DNA of 64,000 bases from Symsagittifera roscoffensis (Eukaryota > Xenacoelomorpha > Acoela > Convolutidae), in NCBI RefSeq assembly GCF_963678635.1, contig NC_087063.1, positions 18,893,814 to 18,957,813 of the forward strand. The letters run 5' to 3'. Below are positions 32,131 to 44,531 of the stretch, piece by piece (position 1 is the first letter of the stretch; each line of letters begins with the position of its first letter). Under the pieces are notes generated by a model. It ran no database searches. It was not told where the DNA came from and saw only the letters and a list, made by a program, of their open reading frames with translations. Both the position numbers and the translations under genes were made by a program.

Positions 32131-34915
32131 ACAAATACGTTTTCAACTGTTTACGAAATTCAGTTTCATTTGGTAGTTTAAGGTTACATGGTAAACTATT
32201 CCAATGGTGTGCGGCAGCAAACCTAAACGTCCTTTTTCCATAGTTCGTGTTAACCAGTGGTTTCTTAATGACCATGGTCCTTTCACTGAAACGGGAGGAA
32301 CTTTTTTGTAGTGAAAAATATTTACTCAGATAAGACGGAACGATTTGAGGATTGAAAATGCATTTGTGTACGATTGTCAAGACTTTAAAAATCACTCGAG
32401 ATTTTATGGGCAACCAATGTAGATAAGGAGTAATACTCGTTGACTTCTTCAAACCGAAAACAAATCTGCAGGCACTATTTTGGACTTTTTGCAACTTGTA
32501 GAGCAGATAATTTGGTAAGCTCGAGTACAAGCTATTGCAGTAGTCTAATCGACTTAAGACTAGCATTCTTGCCAACATATTTCTATTTTCAAAATCAAGG
32601 TAGAAACGTATGCTGTATAGTTTCCGGAGACTGTGGTAACTGGCGCCACACACGGAATCGATCTGTTTTTTCAATGACAAGGATCGGTCAATGAGGCAAC
32701 CTAAAGACTTCACAGAGTTTTCTGTTGATTTCATCAGCTTAACCGTTGAATTTCCAATGAGTAGTGAACTGTTTGTTAGACCTTTTGACTTACTAGTGGC
32801 TAGGTTAATTACTTGGCTTTTTGATTCATTTAACATAAGCCCCATGGACGAAAACCAGTTCGAAATAATAACCAGAGATCTTTCTATTTCTGCTAATTCA
32901 CTCTCATTTTTGATTTCACAGTATAAAGTAGTATCATCGGCATACACTTGGTATGAAAATTTAGTTGAGCCAATAATATCGTTCAATGGTGTCAGGTAGA
33001 TTGAGAACAGGAGGGGTCCCAGAAGAGAACCTTGAGGCACTCCAAATTCGAGTTCTTGAGAATTCGATAAAACATCATTGATAGCAACAATTTGAGTCCG
33101 ATTCTCTAGATAGGAAAGAATTAGATCCACTGCATCATTCGTCATTCCAATCCGATTTTTCATGATCTTTCTCAATGTTTTATGATCAATGGTATCAAAT
33201 GCAGCTGAAAGGTCAAGGGCTATCAAAATGACCTGTCTCTTGTTGTCGAGACTAGTCAGTAGATCATCTGTAGTTTTTAGCAGAGCCGTTTCAGTTGAAA
33301 AATGCTTCCTGTAAGCAGATTGGTGTTCATCTAGAAGATTATAGGAGCTAAGGTATTGATCGAGCTGTTTATATAAAATTCTTTCAAAAACTTTACTGAT
33401 AAACATCAGATTCGCTATTGGTCTATAAGAATTTAAAACGTTTTGGTCAAGTTTGTGGTCTTTTAAGAGAGGAGTTATCACCGCTCTCTTGAGACATTTT
33501 GGAAATTTGGACTGATCGATGCAATTGTTTATCATAATGATGAAATAATCTTTCCACGAGTGTGCTATTCTTTTCATATCTATCGTTTTCAGTATATCTT
33601 CTCGTGAGTTCGCGTTTGAAACCATTCTTACTGCTTCTTCTAGTTCATCTATAGTCACATATTGGAATTGGAAAGAAGAAACTGCAGTGAAAGCAAAGAG
33701 TGGCGGCGAGATGCCATTACTTTTAACATTTGCCACTAAATTTCTAACCTTCTGAATGAAAAATTGGTTGAAGTTTTCAGCTAATTCATAATCACTGGAG
33801 TATATCAGTGGTAGAACGTTTTGTTGTTTTTCTCCAGCAAGGCGTTTCAATTCACGAAATTTGAGCGAATGGCTATTTGAAAGCTCAAAGCGCCTGGAAA
33901 AATATATCAATTTCTTCGCTCTAAACAGATCTTTACATTTCTTTAAATACTCCTTGAAAGCTGTTTCGTTTTCTAATCCAGGATTTACACGCATTACGCG
34001 TTCTAATTTTCTACGTTTTCGTTTTACGTCTGCTAACTCTTTATCGTAAAAATTACAAAATCGGTTTTTGACAACTTTGGTCTTAGTTGGCACATAATCA
34101 GTTTTCAGCAGCTGCAAAATTTCGATAAAATTCTCTGCCATCTCGTTCGGGTCACTGGTGTTCAGATTCAAGATTAAATTCTGATCTATTTCCGTCTCTA
34201 AATGTTTCCAGTCTGTATTGTTCCAATCATAAATAGTCAATCTGGTTTTATCCTTCCGTTGAATTGCGATTTCATAAGTGAACGTCAATAGATGGTGATC
34301 AGAGTATTCAACGTGCTCATTTCTAACGGGTGAGCACAATTCCGGGTTTGAACAAATTATGAGGTCTAGAATTTTCCCGTATTCGTGAGTTGCTTTCTTA
34401 ACAATCTGTTCTAGGTTATATTCCAGTAGAATCGAACAAAATGTATTGGATTTGGCACAACGTCTGTTTTCTAGATCCAAATTAAAATCACCCAGGAGGA
34501 GAATTTGGGTTTCAATTGATGAGGCAAGAATATTTTCAGTCAATTCATTAAAAAACTCGTTATAATTTCCACTCGGCGGTCTATATATTGCTGCAATTGT
34601 TATTTTGACTTTTCTAGTCACGACCGTAATTACCAAGAATTCACCATCGTCCGAGAGATGGCTCAAAATTCTTTCACCCTGTAGTTCTTCGCGAGAAATT
34701 ATGGCAACACCTCCACCTATTTTAGCCGTTCGTGAAACATGATGATATCGATATTCATTTGAAGAGTCTATACAATGATTTAGAATATATTCCGTATCCG
34801 GCTTAAGCCAGGTTTCAGTAATGATCAAGATATCAACTTGTTCTATAGCCAATATGCTCTGTATTTGATTTACTTTTTTCGCTAGAGAACGTATATTAAT
34901 TACACCAACTTTCAT
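32131..34915 (-). pseudogene. LINE ORF2 copy B, lacking its 3' end
   Basis: It begins with ATG at 34915 (MKVGVINIRSLAKKVNQI), with the full endonuclease N-terminus that is frameshifted in copy A. The same endonuclease and RT motifs follow (YADD intact). Close to the C-terminus the coding sequence is cut by the duplication junction at 32131, where a chance TAA forms, so the last ten or so residues, ORF3 and the 3' UTR are absent. Three residues (DLH of copy A) are deleted near the C-terminus. Without a 3' end this copy cannot supply the usual template-priming signal. Confidence 0.9.
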
Positions 34916-34954
34916 AGCATTCGATTGAGACTCGGGTTTTTTGTTTGATTTTAG

Positions 34955-35737
34955 TCAGTCGCTTTTCAAAGTTCTGAGCCAGGTTCTGGCTTCTGCATCA
35001 AGATAGTACCTGTTTATTACAACATTTTCCGGCCAAGAATTAGGTTGATCAATGATTGTTGCATGTTCGCCGTCAAATACACAGTGGAAACTTTTGTGGC
35101 GAGAATTTTCCTTTGTTATTTCCCTGATATGATTCAGAGGAAATCCTTTACTTTGACACCATGCGACTATATCACTTTCATCATTTGTCTGTTTTATTCT
35201 TCCAACATAGAGATGGCGTCGTGGTGGTGGCTTCTCTACACCTTTGAGTGCTTCTGTTACCACTTCTCCCGTAATTAGTGGTTTCTTTGGTCTGCGGTCA
35301 TTTCTATCTTTGGAGCCTTTTCGCTTCGTAACCCTCGAGCTACCAGCTTCTGAGGATACACTTTCACGAGCATTTCTGATGAATGCCGAAGAATTCAGAT
35401 TAAACTTCGCTGCCCCAGCGTAATTGGTTTTGTTCTTTTCAATTATACTACTTGGTTCACGATATTGCTTCAGCGATAGCAGCTCAGACTTTAATTCGTG
35501 TACATCTTGCGCCATAGTCTTTATTGAGAACAGTTCTTGTCGCAGTTCATCAATAACTTGGAAAAGATCTCTTTTACAGGTTCCACAATCTGGGCAACTC
35601 CATTCAATGTGCCCAACCACCTTATCGGCAGTGTTGAGGCCAATACACGCAGAGTGGGCAGAAGCTTGACAACCGACGCATTTCACCGATTGGTTGGTTA
35701 AAGCGTTTTGACATACTGTACAGTGGAGAGACGACAT
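34955..35737 (-). CDS. LINE ORF1 copy B: PHD finger, coiled coil, RRM-like C-terminus
   Basis: Same 260-residue protein as copy A with two visible amino-acid differences (DLFQVID for DLFRVID; REPSS for REPTS). All eight PHD zinc ligands are kept. Confidence 0.88.
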   Translation of the reverse strand: MSSLHCTVCQNALTNQSVKCVGCQASAHSACIGLNTADKVVGHIEWSCPDCGTCKRDLFQVIDELRQELFSIKTMAQDVHELKSELLSLKQYREPSSIIEKNKTNYAGAAKFNLNSSAFIRNARESVSSEAGSSRVTKRKGSKDRNDRRPKKPLITGEVVTEALKGVEKPPPRRHLYVGRIKQTNDESDIVAWCQSKGFPLNHIREITKENSRHKSFHCVFDGEHATIIDQPNSWPENVVINRYYLDAEARTWLRTLKSD

Positions 35738-35771
35738 ATTTCAATTGTCTTGCTGGGAATTATTGGTCGTT

Positions 35772-35920
35772 TCCGCTCTAAAATGAGCTGGATTTTGGTA
35801 GATTTGTTTAAAGATATTTCCAAATTCTCTTTGTCATTCCCGCTCTAAAATGAGCTGGATAACATCCGGGAATTTGTTCGTGTCTTTTCTGGCTGTCGTA
35901 ACCACTCTCAAATGAGCTGG
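35772..35920 (-). repeat. Three LINE-associated motif copies, copy B
   Basis: Duplicates of the motifs at 27975-28123, now at 35772-35791, 35839-35858 and 35901-35920, unchanged. Confidence 0.9.
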
Positions 35921-38900
35921 TTTATCTTCTTTATCTGATTCTGTTTGTGTCAATTTCGATTTCCATCAACCGGATCTCTAAAATCCCTTCGTAGACAAGG
36001 GCTACCCAAGATAAGATGTTTATCCGGTTCGTCGAGACATATCTATCTATTTAATAAGTTTATCACAACAATTAGGCTAATGCGACGGAAAATCATGCGA
36101 CGGAATTGATGCGACGGAAAATCATGTTTGGGCTAGGATTCATTTTAAAGCTTAGTCGATTTTATTTGAAGCAATTCGGTTGCTTTTTCAAAACAAATTG
36201 TGACTGTTTATATTGCGAAAGGAAACGTACAAGATACGAGCCAAGTTGACAACGTGAGACTTTAATTTACTTCAGGTAGCAAGATATAGACATACTTTCA
36301 AAATTTTTAAATAAAATATTTGCCAGTAGAAAGTTGTGTCTGTTATCGCGCTCAGACAATGAGGCTAATTCAGCCGAAAGTTTTCAATTGATTCAGTTAC
36401 CGACATTTCACTCCAATTCGAGAGGGCGGTGAAATTTAAGTATTTAAAATATCGAAATCTGATGAAAAAAAATGTTTTGTTATCGTCTGAGACAAACTAA
36501 GCTGTAGATACCGTATTTTTTCTGGATAGTTTTTTAAAGCTTGTTTTCAATGTCCGGGTTTAACGCCATTTTTTGTTGTAAATTTATTTTTACTTTCTCA
36601 TTTTCCAAAGATTTAATTTGCCAACTCAGTTTCGTTTTTGCACGAGCAATTGTAAACAAGTTTTTTTTTATAAGAGTTTCCTTTCAGTTATTTGTTACAG
36701 TCATAAATTAATAAATTCTAAGTAAGTCAAATATAATTGATGAATAATAAATGAGTTAAATTCTAGTTCATAAAGATCTTGTAGTAAAAGTTTCTACTAA
36801 TTCTGAAGTTCGTCTGACTTCCTTTGTTTGCCTCTGAGTTTTGGCAAATGGCCCAAAATTTTTGTAATGAAGTTGATGAACGTTGTAAAATAAAAAGTAA
36901 CGTTATGGCGTTCTAAAATAAAAAGAATGACCGGTAAAATGGTAATCTTAGAAGCGGTGCGTAAGCTTGTATTTGTATTTAACCCTAAAAGTGTTTCATC
37001 TTACGTTATACCATTTTTCAGTGCCCAGAAGTAACAAAGTTAGAGCTCAAAAAATAAGGATGGTTTTGTTTTTCTGATTTTTAAATGCGTCGTTACAATT
37101 GTTCGGAAATTTGTGTTTCAGATTCGCAGAACGTAGTTCGAACTCTTAAATAGGTTGTAATGATTTTTAAAGATGTCGACGCAGGACTTCGATTCAAATT
37201 TTTGTGGTTTGACTTTTGATTTCTTTTTTAGTTAAGTTCATTTCCTGTTTTGAAAGGGAGGCAAACTCCACTATCAAAAGTTAAGATCATTTCCTGTTTT
37301 GAAAGGGAGGCAAACTCCACTATTGAACAGCGAAAGTGTAAAGGTCATGAAAAACGTGATTGACTTCTAATTTCAAAAAATTTAATTTGATTATGAGAGT
37401 TTCCAGCGAATTAAAAGAGTAACCTATTGGTCCTGTTTTTTCAAACTGATTTATTTTTATCAAAAAACTGTCAATCATTAATTGTTCTAGAAATTCAGTT
37501 TAGAAATTAGGTCATCTTTTTTTTCTCGAAAAATCGAATTTTGATATATTTTCTAAAAATTCAGTATTATTTTGTTTACTTGCGTTTGTTGACTCCTTTC
37601 CAGCGGTCTGTTGGCTATGTTTAATTTTGTTTTTATGCAAAGTTGATATTCATTTAACAAGGATCTCAACCAGGTTTTCTTCTGTTTTGCGTTTTCATAA
37701 ATGACCTACTTGACTCATGAGTTTTTTTCTGATTATTTCATTTTTGCTGATGATCTTAAAATCTTAGCTGTAAACGAAAATAAATGGCAAGAGCAGAAAG
37801 ATCAAGGTGAAATACAGAACTGGGTTAAGTTAAATAAAATGGAACTACCAATTATCAAATGAGCCAAAGTATTTTTTAGAAGAGCAGTCCCCTGCTACAA
37901 ACTGATGGGCGCGAAACTAAAAGAACTGTCTTGGAAAAACCATCTTGAGTAACGTTTAAGGAAAGCTGATAAAGTCTTCTACATGCTCAGAAGAAATATA
38001 ATATTAGGCTTAATTTTTTTTATCAAATTTTGTCTTTGAAAATATTTTGTACTGCCAGTCTTTTTATACGATGTTTCATGCTTATCTGCGTCGAGAACAA
38101 ACCATCTTTCTGAACTTTTCGAAAGAAAGCGTTCGAATGGATAGAAGAACAAAAAAGTTGAATATGTCAATGAATTGCGAATCCTCAACATTCTTCCATG
38201 ACCAAATGGTGTTTCTCCAAATGAACGATATCTTGCTCATTTCAAAATTTATAAGAAGGAAGCGATTGTATCATATCACCGAATGAACAAATTTCGTCTC
38301 CAGAACGAATGAAACTTTTTATCTACCACACACGAGGACAAAAAAGGCTAGAATGGAGTTTACTTTTAGATCATACAGATTCATAAACCAAATCAAGAAA
38401 TACGTTGACATTCTTATGAACACACTGAAAAAAAAAGATGATGGAACTAATGTGGAAATTTGTTAACGAAAAATTTTCAATAACAAACGGCTGCACCTGG
38501 AAAATCTTTTGCGATTGTAACAAAACTCGGTTTCTTGGATGAATACTTCAGAACTCGGTCATATGGTCATATTCAAAGTAAGCTGAAGTTTTTCTTGTTA
38601 TCCATCGTGTTTGCGTGATATATTACAATAGGTGGCATGTTAAGTTTCTCTTTACGAAACAAAAATTCTTCTAGCGGAAAGCAAACTCGGACATCTGGTT
38701 CTTCAGGCAAGTGTGTTATGTACCACCCAATCTGCAAGAAAAGTTAAATTATCAACCAGCGTAGTTTGCTGCTCACAATAGTAACTTGCTGCTCACAATC
38801 TTAGTCACTAAGTGGAGTAATATTGTTGAAATTGGAGCGTGAACAAATAATGACCTTGAAGTGGATACTAAATTCTGACTGCGATGACAAAGAGACTACT

Positions 38901-39877
38901 TGAACTCGATTTTTAACCCTTAAGCCTTTGTCGAAATGCACGGTCTTCTTTTGTATTTATCCCTGATTGAAATCAAGAATGTCGTATCCATGAAAGTTCA
39001 AACCTGTAGCTCTGAGAAAACCTCCCAGCACAGTAGAGGCGCATACTTAGTCAGCAATGAGAGACTCATCAAAACCGATAAAAATTGTTTTCATAGAACA
39101 AAAATATTATACACTGTCATCAAACATAACGAAATGCACGGAAACCAATTTGACAACGAGTTGATTGGCTTTTTAATTGGCATTACTTTTTGCCACCAAT
39201 TGTAATATATCAACCGTTTTTAATCCAACTGTTATCAAAGCAGGAAGGAATTCAAATTTTGTTCCATATGTATTGCTTGCTCAAAATCAGATAAACCAAA
39301 TAAATCGCTTCTATTTGAATTACGTATTAATTTTAAGCATTTTCAGGTGCAATTGAAATGCATAAAAAAAGATAACGACGAACAATTTATAATCAGCTAT
39401 TCGTAGAGTCTTACATGCACTATCACGCCAAAATTTTGTTTATAACAAAGAGCCGGTCGGAGTTCCATGCTATCATTTTTTTTCGACCACGTCATGAAAA
39501 GACTGGAAGAAAATACGGCGTAGGGTGGGGTTCTCCGGGCACTTTTGACTACCTCGAGAAAAATTCTCACGAGGGCAAGTTCGGTATCATTTGAAAGCTC
39601 TTTCAGCTGTGATGTTAAAAAAAGTTGTGGCAGTGTGAAAAATTTGTCTGAATTATCCGTTTTCAAAATAAATAAGATTGTACAAGAATTTGCAGTCATA
39701 TTTTAACTATAAGTACGTTTTAGAGAAGCAAGGGTGTTGCGAACGAGTACTAGGCCTTTTTCACGTAATTAAGTGTGCTCACAGAAATCGTATGTGAAAA
39801 CGTTACACCTTTTCTACTTGCTTTGTTAAACGTTCAAATTCAAAGTTTTCAAATTCAAACATTTTCTGCATTCGGAG
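35921..39877. other. Second copy of the LINE 5' flank
   Basis: Matches 28124-32079: ATGCGACGGAA repeats near 36081, a GGAAGGCAAACT-family element near 37198-37440, an RT remnant near 37728-38000. Nothing new is added. Confidence 0.75.
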
Positions 39878-40234
39878 AATTGGTAACTCCCATGCTTGAG
39901 ACGACAAAGCCTGGGACTAGATTTTTTTGCAAACTGAAAAACTGCTTTTTAGGCTATCTTCTGTCTGTGTATTTTTGTCGTCCCTGTATCCGCAGAAAGG
40001 GCTTGTTTGAAGGTTCGGCGTCTTTTTAGCATGCCGAATCTTCTGAAGTTTTTACTGGTACAGGTAATTTTGTTTCTGGATTTTTTTGGCTTTTTTGCAA
40101 TTTATATTTATTTGGTGACAAACAAAATTTTTTTTTAATGGTTTATCTTTTTTTATTTGTCTTCTCCTTTGCGTTGAATCATAGTCATTCATTTTTGTTT
40201 CGCAAAGGGAGCGAAGCTCAGCTTCGCCTCTGTG
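39878..40234 (+). mobile_element. SINE of the TGGTAATACCCATGCTTG type, with 3' hairpin
   Basis: The head (GGTAACTCCCATGCTTGAGACGAC, split here from 39884) matches the heads at about 60573 and 62758. The body also follows those copies (TTTTTTTGGCTTTTTTGCAATT, then a GACAAACAAAATTT block). It ends with the perfect hairpin GCGAAGC-TCA-GCTTCGC (40211-40227) and CTCTGTGT. The border of the 7.8-kb duplication (39928) falls inside this element. Confidence 0.7.
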
Positions 40235-40455
40235 TACACAACATGTGTTGTCTTCAGTTGCTAATACCTTTCATTGATGCAGTTTTGTTTAACCTTATGA
40301 TTTAAAAAACCTTGAATTTTTAGAAATAAGACTGTTTTTAAAACAAATAACGAGTATTTTTTCTTTTTGAAAATAAGTTCTTCCCTTTCTTAAAACTCTG
40401 AAGTGTTTAAAGTTCTTTGATGACTCTTCCAGATAATAGTGATAGATAGAGAGTG

Positions 40456-40629
40456 ATGAATACGGGCAGTCTTAACTTCAAACAGTTGGCGGGAGATGCG
40501 ACCAATCTGTTCAATCGGGCAGTGCAGTTTACTAGTGAACAGATAGTGGGAGGAGAGAAGACGGAGTATGACTCACAACTGGCCACTCTCATCAAGACAG
40601 CAGACAACACCAAGGACTGGACTGAAAAG
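40456..40629 (+). CDS. Endophilin-B (SH3GLB-like), exon 1
   Basis: 58 codons from ATG 40456. The protein carries FKQLAGDATNLFNRAVQFT, then EKTEYDSQL and WTEK, matching the N-terminal amphipathic helix and first BAR helix of endophilin-B (human SH3GLB1: LAADAGTFLSRAVQFTEE.. and WTEK). Endophilin-B proteins bind and bend membranes as N-BAR dimers at mitochondria, Golgi and autophagosomes. The exon ends in phase 0 after WTEK. The donor is GCAAGC, a non-canonical GC donor. A GT donor 25 bases later would add residues that break the alignment with SH3GLB1. Confidence 0.85.
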
Positions 40630-41042
40630 GCAAGCACCAGTAGTACTGGTCAGAGCAAAATGGGGGGGGGGGGTGGGTGGGGGCATTAAGGCAGATTGGT
40701 AAGGATTATAACCCCGATCCGGCCCCCTACAGAAAAACTATGTCCCACACGCCATACCCCAAACTGGGATTTTTGTGTTTTTTGTTCTTAATGGAGAAGA
40801 GCCAGAGTTGGCTTCGTAACAAAACAGGAATATATTGTTTGTTTTTGCTATAAAATGAACCAATACAAAGATCCGATGAAATATTTGGCCTCGATTGCGC
40901 TTTGAGCTATATTAAATTATAGGTTACTGTTTTCACAATTTTTTTTGCACTGGAATTGCTGTTGGCTACTATGTACTAAAAGGAAGAGACGAACTAATTA
41001 GCGTTAAGTGAAGAAGGTACTGACGACGAGTCTGATGTTAAG

Positions 41043-41226
41043 GTAGTGTCACAGAGTGAGACTCTGCTGCAACCCAACCCAGCCTTGAGGGCAGAGGCCT
41101 TCGTGAACAGTGTGTTCGACAGGAAAGTGCCCGAACACATGACAATCACTGAACAACTCGGATGCTACTTAGAGGACGCAGGATCCGACCTGGGACAACA
41201 CACCGCATATGGAACGCTCCTCAAGA
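41043..41226 (+). CDS. Endophilin-B, exon 2
   Basis: Starts in phase 0 after an AAG acceptor with VVSQSETLLQPNP and runs through QLGCYLEDAGSDLGQ to YGTLLK. This matches SH3GLB1 (IMKQTEVLLQPNP.., LGQYMIDAGTEFGPGTAYGNALIK). One base carries over at the GTAAGC donor. Confidence 0.88.
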
Positions 41227-41616
41227 GTAAGCAAATTTGCCGTGACTTCAAAGTATTTTCCTTAGCCAGCCGTAATATAGCCTTGTCTTATTATCAACCG
41301 ATTTCAAAGAAAATGTTTCAGCGACGGGAAAAATTGGTCTGAACTTTTCCATTTTTCAAACTAAATTAAGCTAATTTTCATGAGAGAATGAACTGTTGTA
41401 AAAGTGGAATGTATTTTTACTGCAATATTTAGGTTATTCTAGCTAATTTTCATCTTTCGTTGTAGTTTTTGACCGTATTTAATCTCTCTCTACTAAAAAC
41501 AGAAGTTAGGAAGAAGGATTAAAAAAAGACGTTTACCGGTTGGAAATTTAATGCACTTTGGCCCGTCTGCCGTAATATGAACACCACAACCATATTATTC
41601 GTTGTTTTGTTGATAG

Positions 41617-41825
41617 CTTGTGGCCTGACGGAGCGGAAGCTGGGCGCGGCCGAGCGGAAGTTCCACAAGGAGGCACTGGCTAATTTTGTGTCTCCTCTAA
41701 AGAACTACCTGAACACTGAGATGGCGGCCATGCAGCGGGAGAAGCGCATTCTGGACACGAAGAGACTGGACCTGGATGTGGCTAAAAACAGAGTGCGCAA
41801 ATGCACCAAACCAGCTGAACTGCCG
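41617..41825 (+). CDS. Endophilin-B, exon 3
   Basis: Acceptor GATAG at 41612-41616. The codon split across the intron gives KTCGLTERKLGAAERKF, then FVSPLKNYL and KRLDLDVAKNR, closely parallel to SH3GLB1 (CGETQKRIGTADREL.., LTPLRNFI, KRLDLDAAKTR). It forms the central BAR helix. Ends in phase 0 before GTAAGT. Confidence 0.92.
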
Positions 41826-44316
41826 GTAAGTATCATTACATCACGCCACACCACAACAAATCATCTTACTAACTCTAAATGTAGTTCATGTGGAAACCTC
41901 ATTTCTAATCTACGGGGAACTTGAGAAACATTCGTGGGTTAAAAGGGCTTGCATGTGGGGGTAAAGGCAAAAGAGTCCTTCCGGCTTTTTGTTTCAGTTG
42001 AAACTTTTTCTGATGAATTTCCGTGCCATTTTCTAAATTTAATCTTTGGTTATCGCTGTTTTGAAGAGCAAAAACTGGTTTTATGGTTTTCCATTATCTA
42101 AAGTTTTGAAAATAAATATCAAAAAGCTGATTCATTTTAGTTTTGCTTACATGGTTTTTATTTTTTTTTGCAAATTTTTGCTCGTAGATTTTAAGCGAAA
42201 ACTTAGATTTTCAGGTTTTAAACTCCCAAAATTTGCCTGGTAGTTAAAATGTTTATTTTGGGTTTCACTATTTCTGTAGTTGCTGTTTTTTCAAATGTTT
42301 TTTTTTTACTGAATGATCGAATATGTTCTCCGCTGGCGTTGGTGTTCCGACCTCTCCTATTGGGAGAAAGAACAATGGCTTAGGATTTTTTCCTCATGAT
42401 GAGATTAGTCAACGAACTGTTGTATCGTATTATTGTATTAACGCTCTTTAAGTCGTGGTTCGGATTCCAAAAAATAGCTTTACCTCAAGTCGACAAAAGT
42501 TGGTCTGTTACTGTTTTTCAGACTTGTGTACACGTCAGAATAATTTAGGTACCATGATATGCTGTTCTGTTTTACACTAACGAGATAACAACGAACGTAG
42601 TTTATTAGTATGGTTCTACTTTTTCCAAGCTAACTCGCCAATAAAAGTGCTCATTTGCTGGCATTTTGCTATTATCACCGATCTGTAGCAATGCAAATTT
42701 CATGGCATATGTTCTGTGCTTTATTTGAGGCTAATGTTTGAAGATCAGTAAGCGTCTGTGGCTGTGAGGGAAGAACGTGAGACTCCTAATCGCAAGGTCG
42801 CAGGTCCGAATCCGACACATGGCAAAAGTTTTCATAATTCGAGGCTTGTTTCTCCTTTTTTTTCTTCACTTTATAGAGCTGCTTTTCTAGCGCAGCTTCG
42901 CTTCTGTGTAGAACTTTACGTAATTAAGATGCAGCCTGTCAATTCCATTTTGATAGAAAAAAAATGATTGTTTTTTAAATTTTTTATTTGGCAATATCTC
43001 ACACAAGCAAACGATTGTGGTATACTAATAGTCAGCTTTTTTCTAACCCAAGTTGAATAATTTAGGACCCTTTTCCCAAAAATGCCAAATTTAGTGTGTG
43101 CAGCTGGTATTTGTAAGTACCAGTCAATATATTAGCGGCTGGTATTTGTTTGACCGAAAATGTATATAGCTCAACTCCCAAGGCAGTGGAGTCTTAAAGT
43201 AGTAGGCGTAGGTGCGATTCCATTAAGGTCAATTTTTCGTTTTTCTGTTTTTCAATTATTTACTTTTTGTTCATGTTCTTGCTTATTGAAAACTCTCTTT
43301 GCCGGTTTTTGCTTGTGTTTGCGTTGTGCAGATTCGCTGGTTTCAATTTTTATCGCAATTTACTGAAACTCTGTTTCGCCTTTGTTCACTAATTTTTTTC
43401 AAGTACAGGATTCTTGTCCTGGTGATAAACAGGAGTGCGCGCTTATGTGCTTATGTTGTTAGTTGAGTGTGAGCAGAGTTTCCTGTCTAAGTGACTATCA
43501 GTGGGCATATTTTGCTTTTTTTTCCAATCCTCTGCTTTTCAGTGCTTGCTAACTCAATAATCTATTGTTCCGACCACTGAAAGTGGTTTGGTACTTTGTC
43601 GTCGGGTGTTTTAGTTTCTGGTTTTATCAAGCAAATTCATGTACCACAAATAATCAGAATATATCAGGAGTAAAATTCGAATATAATAGAACATCAAAAA
43701 ACAAAGTCCTCACGCATTTTCAAAATAGATTGAGTTAATTAATCAATCAACATAGTAAGCACTGAAAAAAAGAGGAATGAGTTAAAGCAAAATATGCCCA
43801 CTGATAGTCTACATTGTCAGGAAACTCTGCTCTCCCGCAACTCTAAAAACACAAGCACGCATTCTGCTGATTTATCACCAGGACAAGAATCGGGTAGTAG
43901 AAAACCAATTTCATAAAGAAAGGTGAAGCAGACTTGCGAAAAAATTGCGACAGTCGTGATTCGAACAGAGATTGAACGATAAGTTATAATTGTCGATAAA
44001 AACCATTTGTAATGTTTACTTTCTTGCTTAATTTTGTTCGAATAGGTGTTATATTGAGAATATTTTTAATTCTGAAAATTTAGTGTTACTCCAGTTTGTG
44101 CTTTATATGAGGCTTCCGTGGCAATAAACACTTTTAAAAAATGAATAAAAAAAAGCTGCAACAAATTTTGAAAGTTTTTTCTAGGAAATTTGAAAGTTTT
44201 TGAAAGACATCTGTAGCTTATTAAATCCATTGTGAATTTCTTGAGCGTTCACCACAAGGCGCACAAAAAATACGATTTAAATTTGAAAAAATTTAAAAAA
44301 TAAAATGAATTTTCAG
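41826..44316 (+). other. Endophilin-B intron 3, repeat-filled
   Basis: Contains a GATTCGGATTCC-family element (about 42340-42690) and two tRNA-like SINEs at about 42740-42908 (A box TGGCTGTGAGGG; B box GGTCCGAATCC; end GCTTCGCTTCTGTG) and 43136-43385 (head GGCTGGTATTTG; end TTTCGCCTTTG). Acceptor TTTTCAG ends at 44316. Confidence 0.65.
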
Positions 44317-44531
44317 ACTGTGGAGCAGCATCTGAAGGTGTGTCAGGATGAATTCGACAGACAGGCAGAGGTGGTGCGTCTTATGATGAGCGAAGTGCCC
44401 TCCCACCACAGAAGACATCTCACTCTCCTCAGACAGTTCGTCCAGCTGCAGACACAGTTCTACGCAGAGTGCTCCTCTGCTATGCAGGAGCTGGACTCCA
44501 GTCTCAACACCACCAACACACAGGATCCGAG
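44317..44531 (+). CDS. Endophilin-B, exon 4
   Basis: Phase 0 start with TVEQHLKVCQDEFDRQAEVVRLMM, then HLTLLRQFVQLQTQFYAECSSAMQEL. This aligns with the third BAR helix of SH3GLB1 (QSEFDRQAEITRLLL.., CLNDFVEAQMTYYAQCYQYMLDL). Two bases carry over at the GTACAT donor. Confidence 0.92.

Larger units (their letters stand above)
32131..39928. repeat. Tandem segmental duplication, copy 2
   Basis: Direct copy of 24327-32130. The junction is sharp: the T run ending at 32130 passes straight into ORF2 coding sequence. After 39928 the sequence continues into the body of the SINE whose start is inside the unit. Confidence 0.95.

Noticed and set aside
41577-41616. Hydrophobic start before endophilin exon 3 as a signal peptide
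   Set aside because: It is intron sequence read through the acceptor; the family alignment starts at the split codon after 41616.
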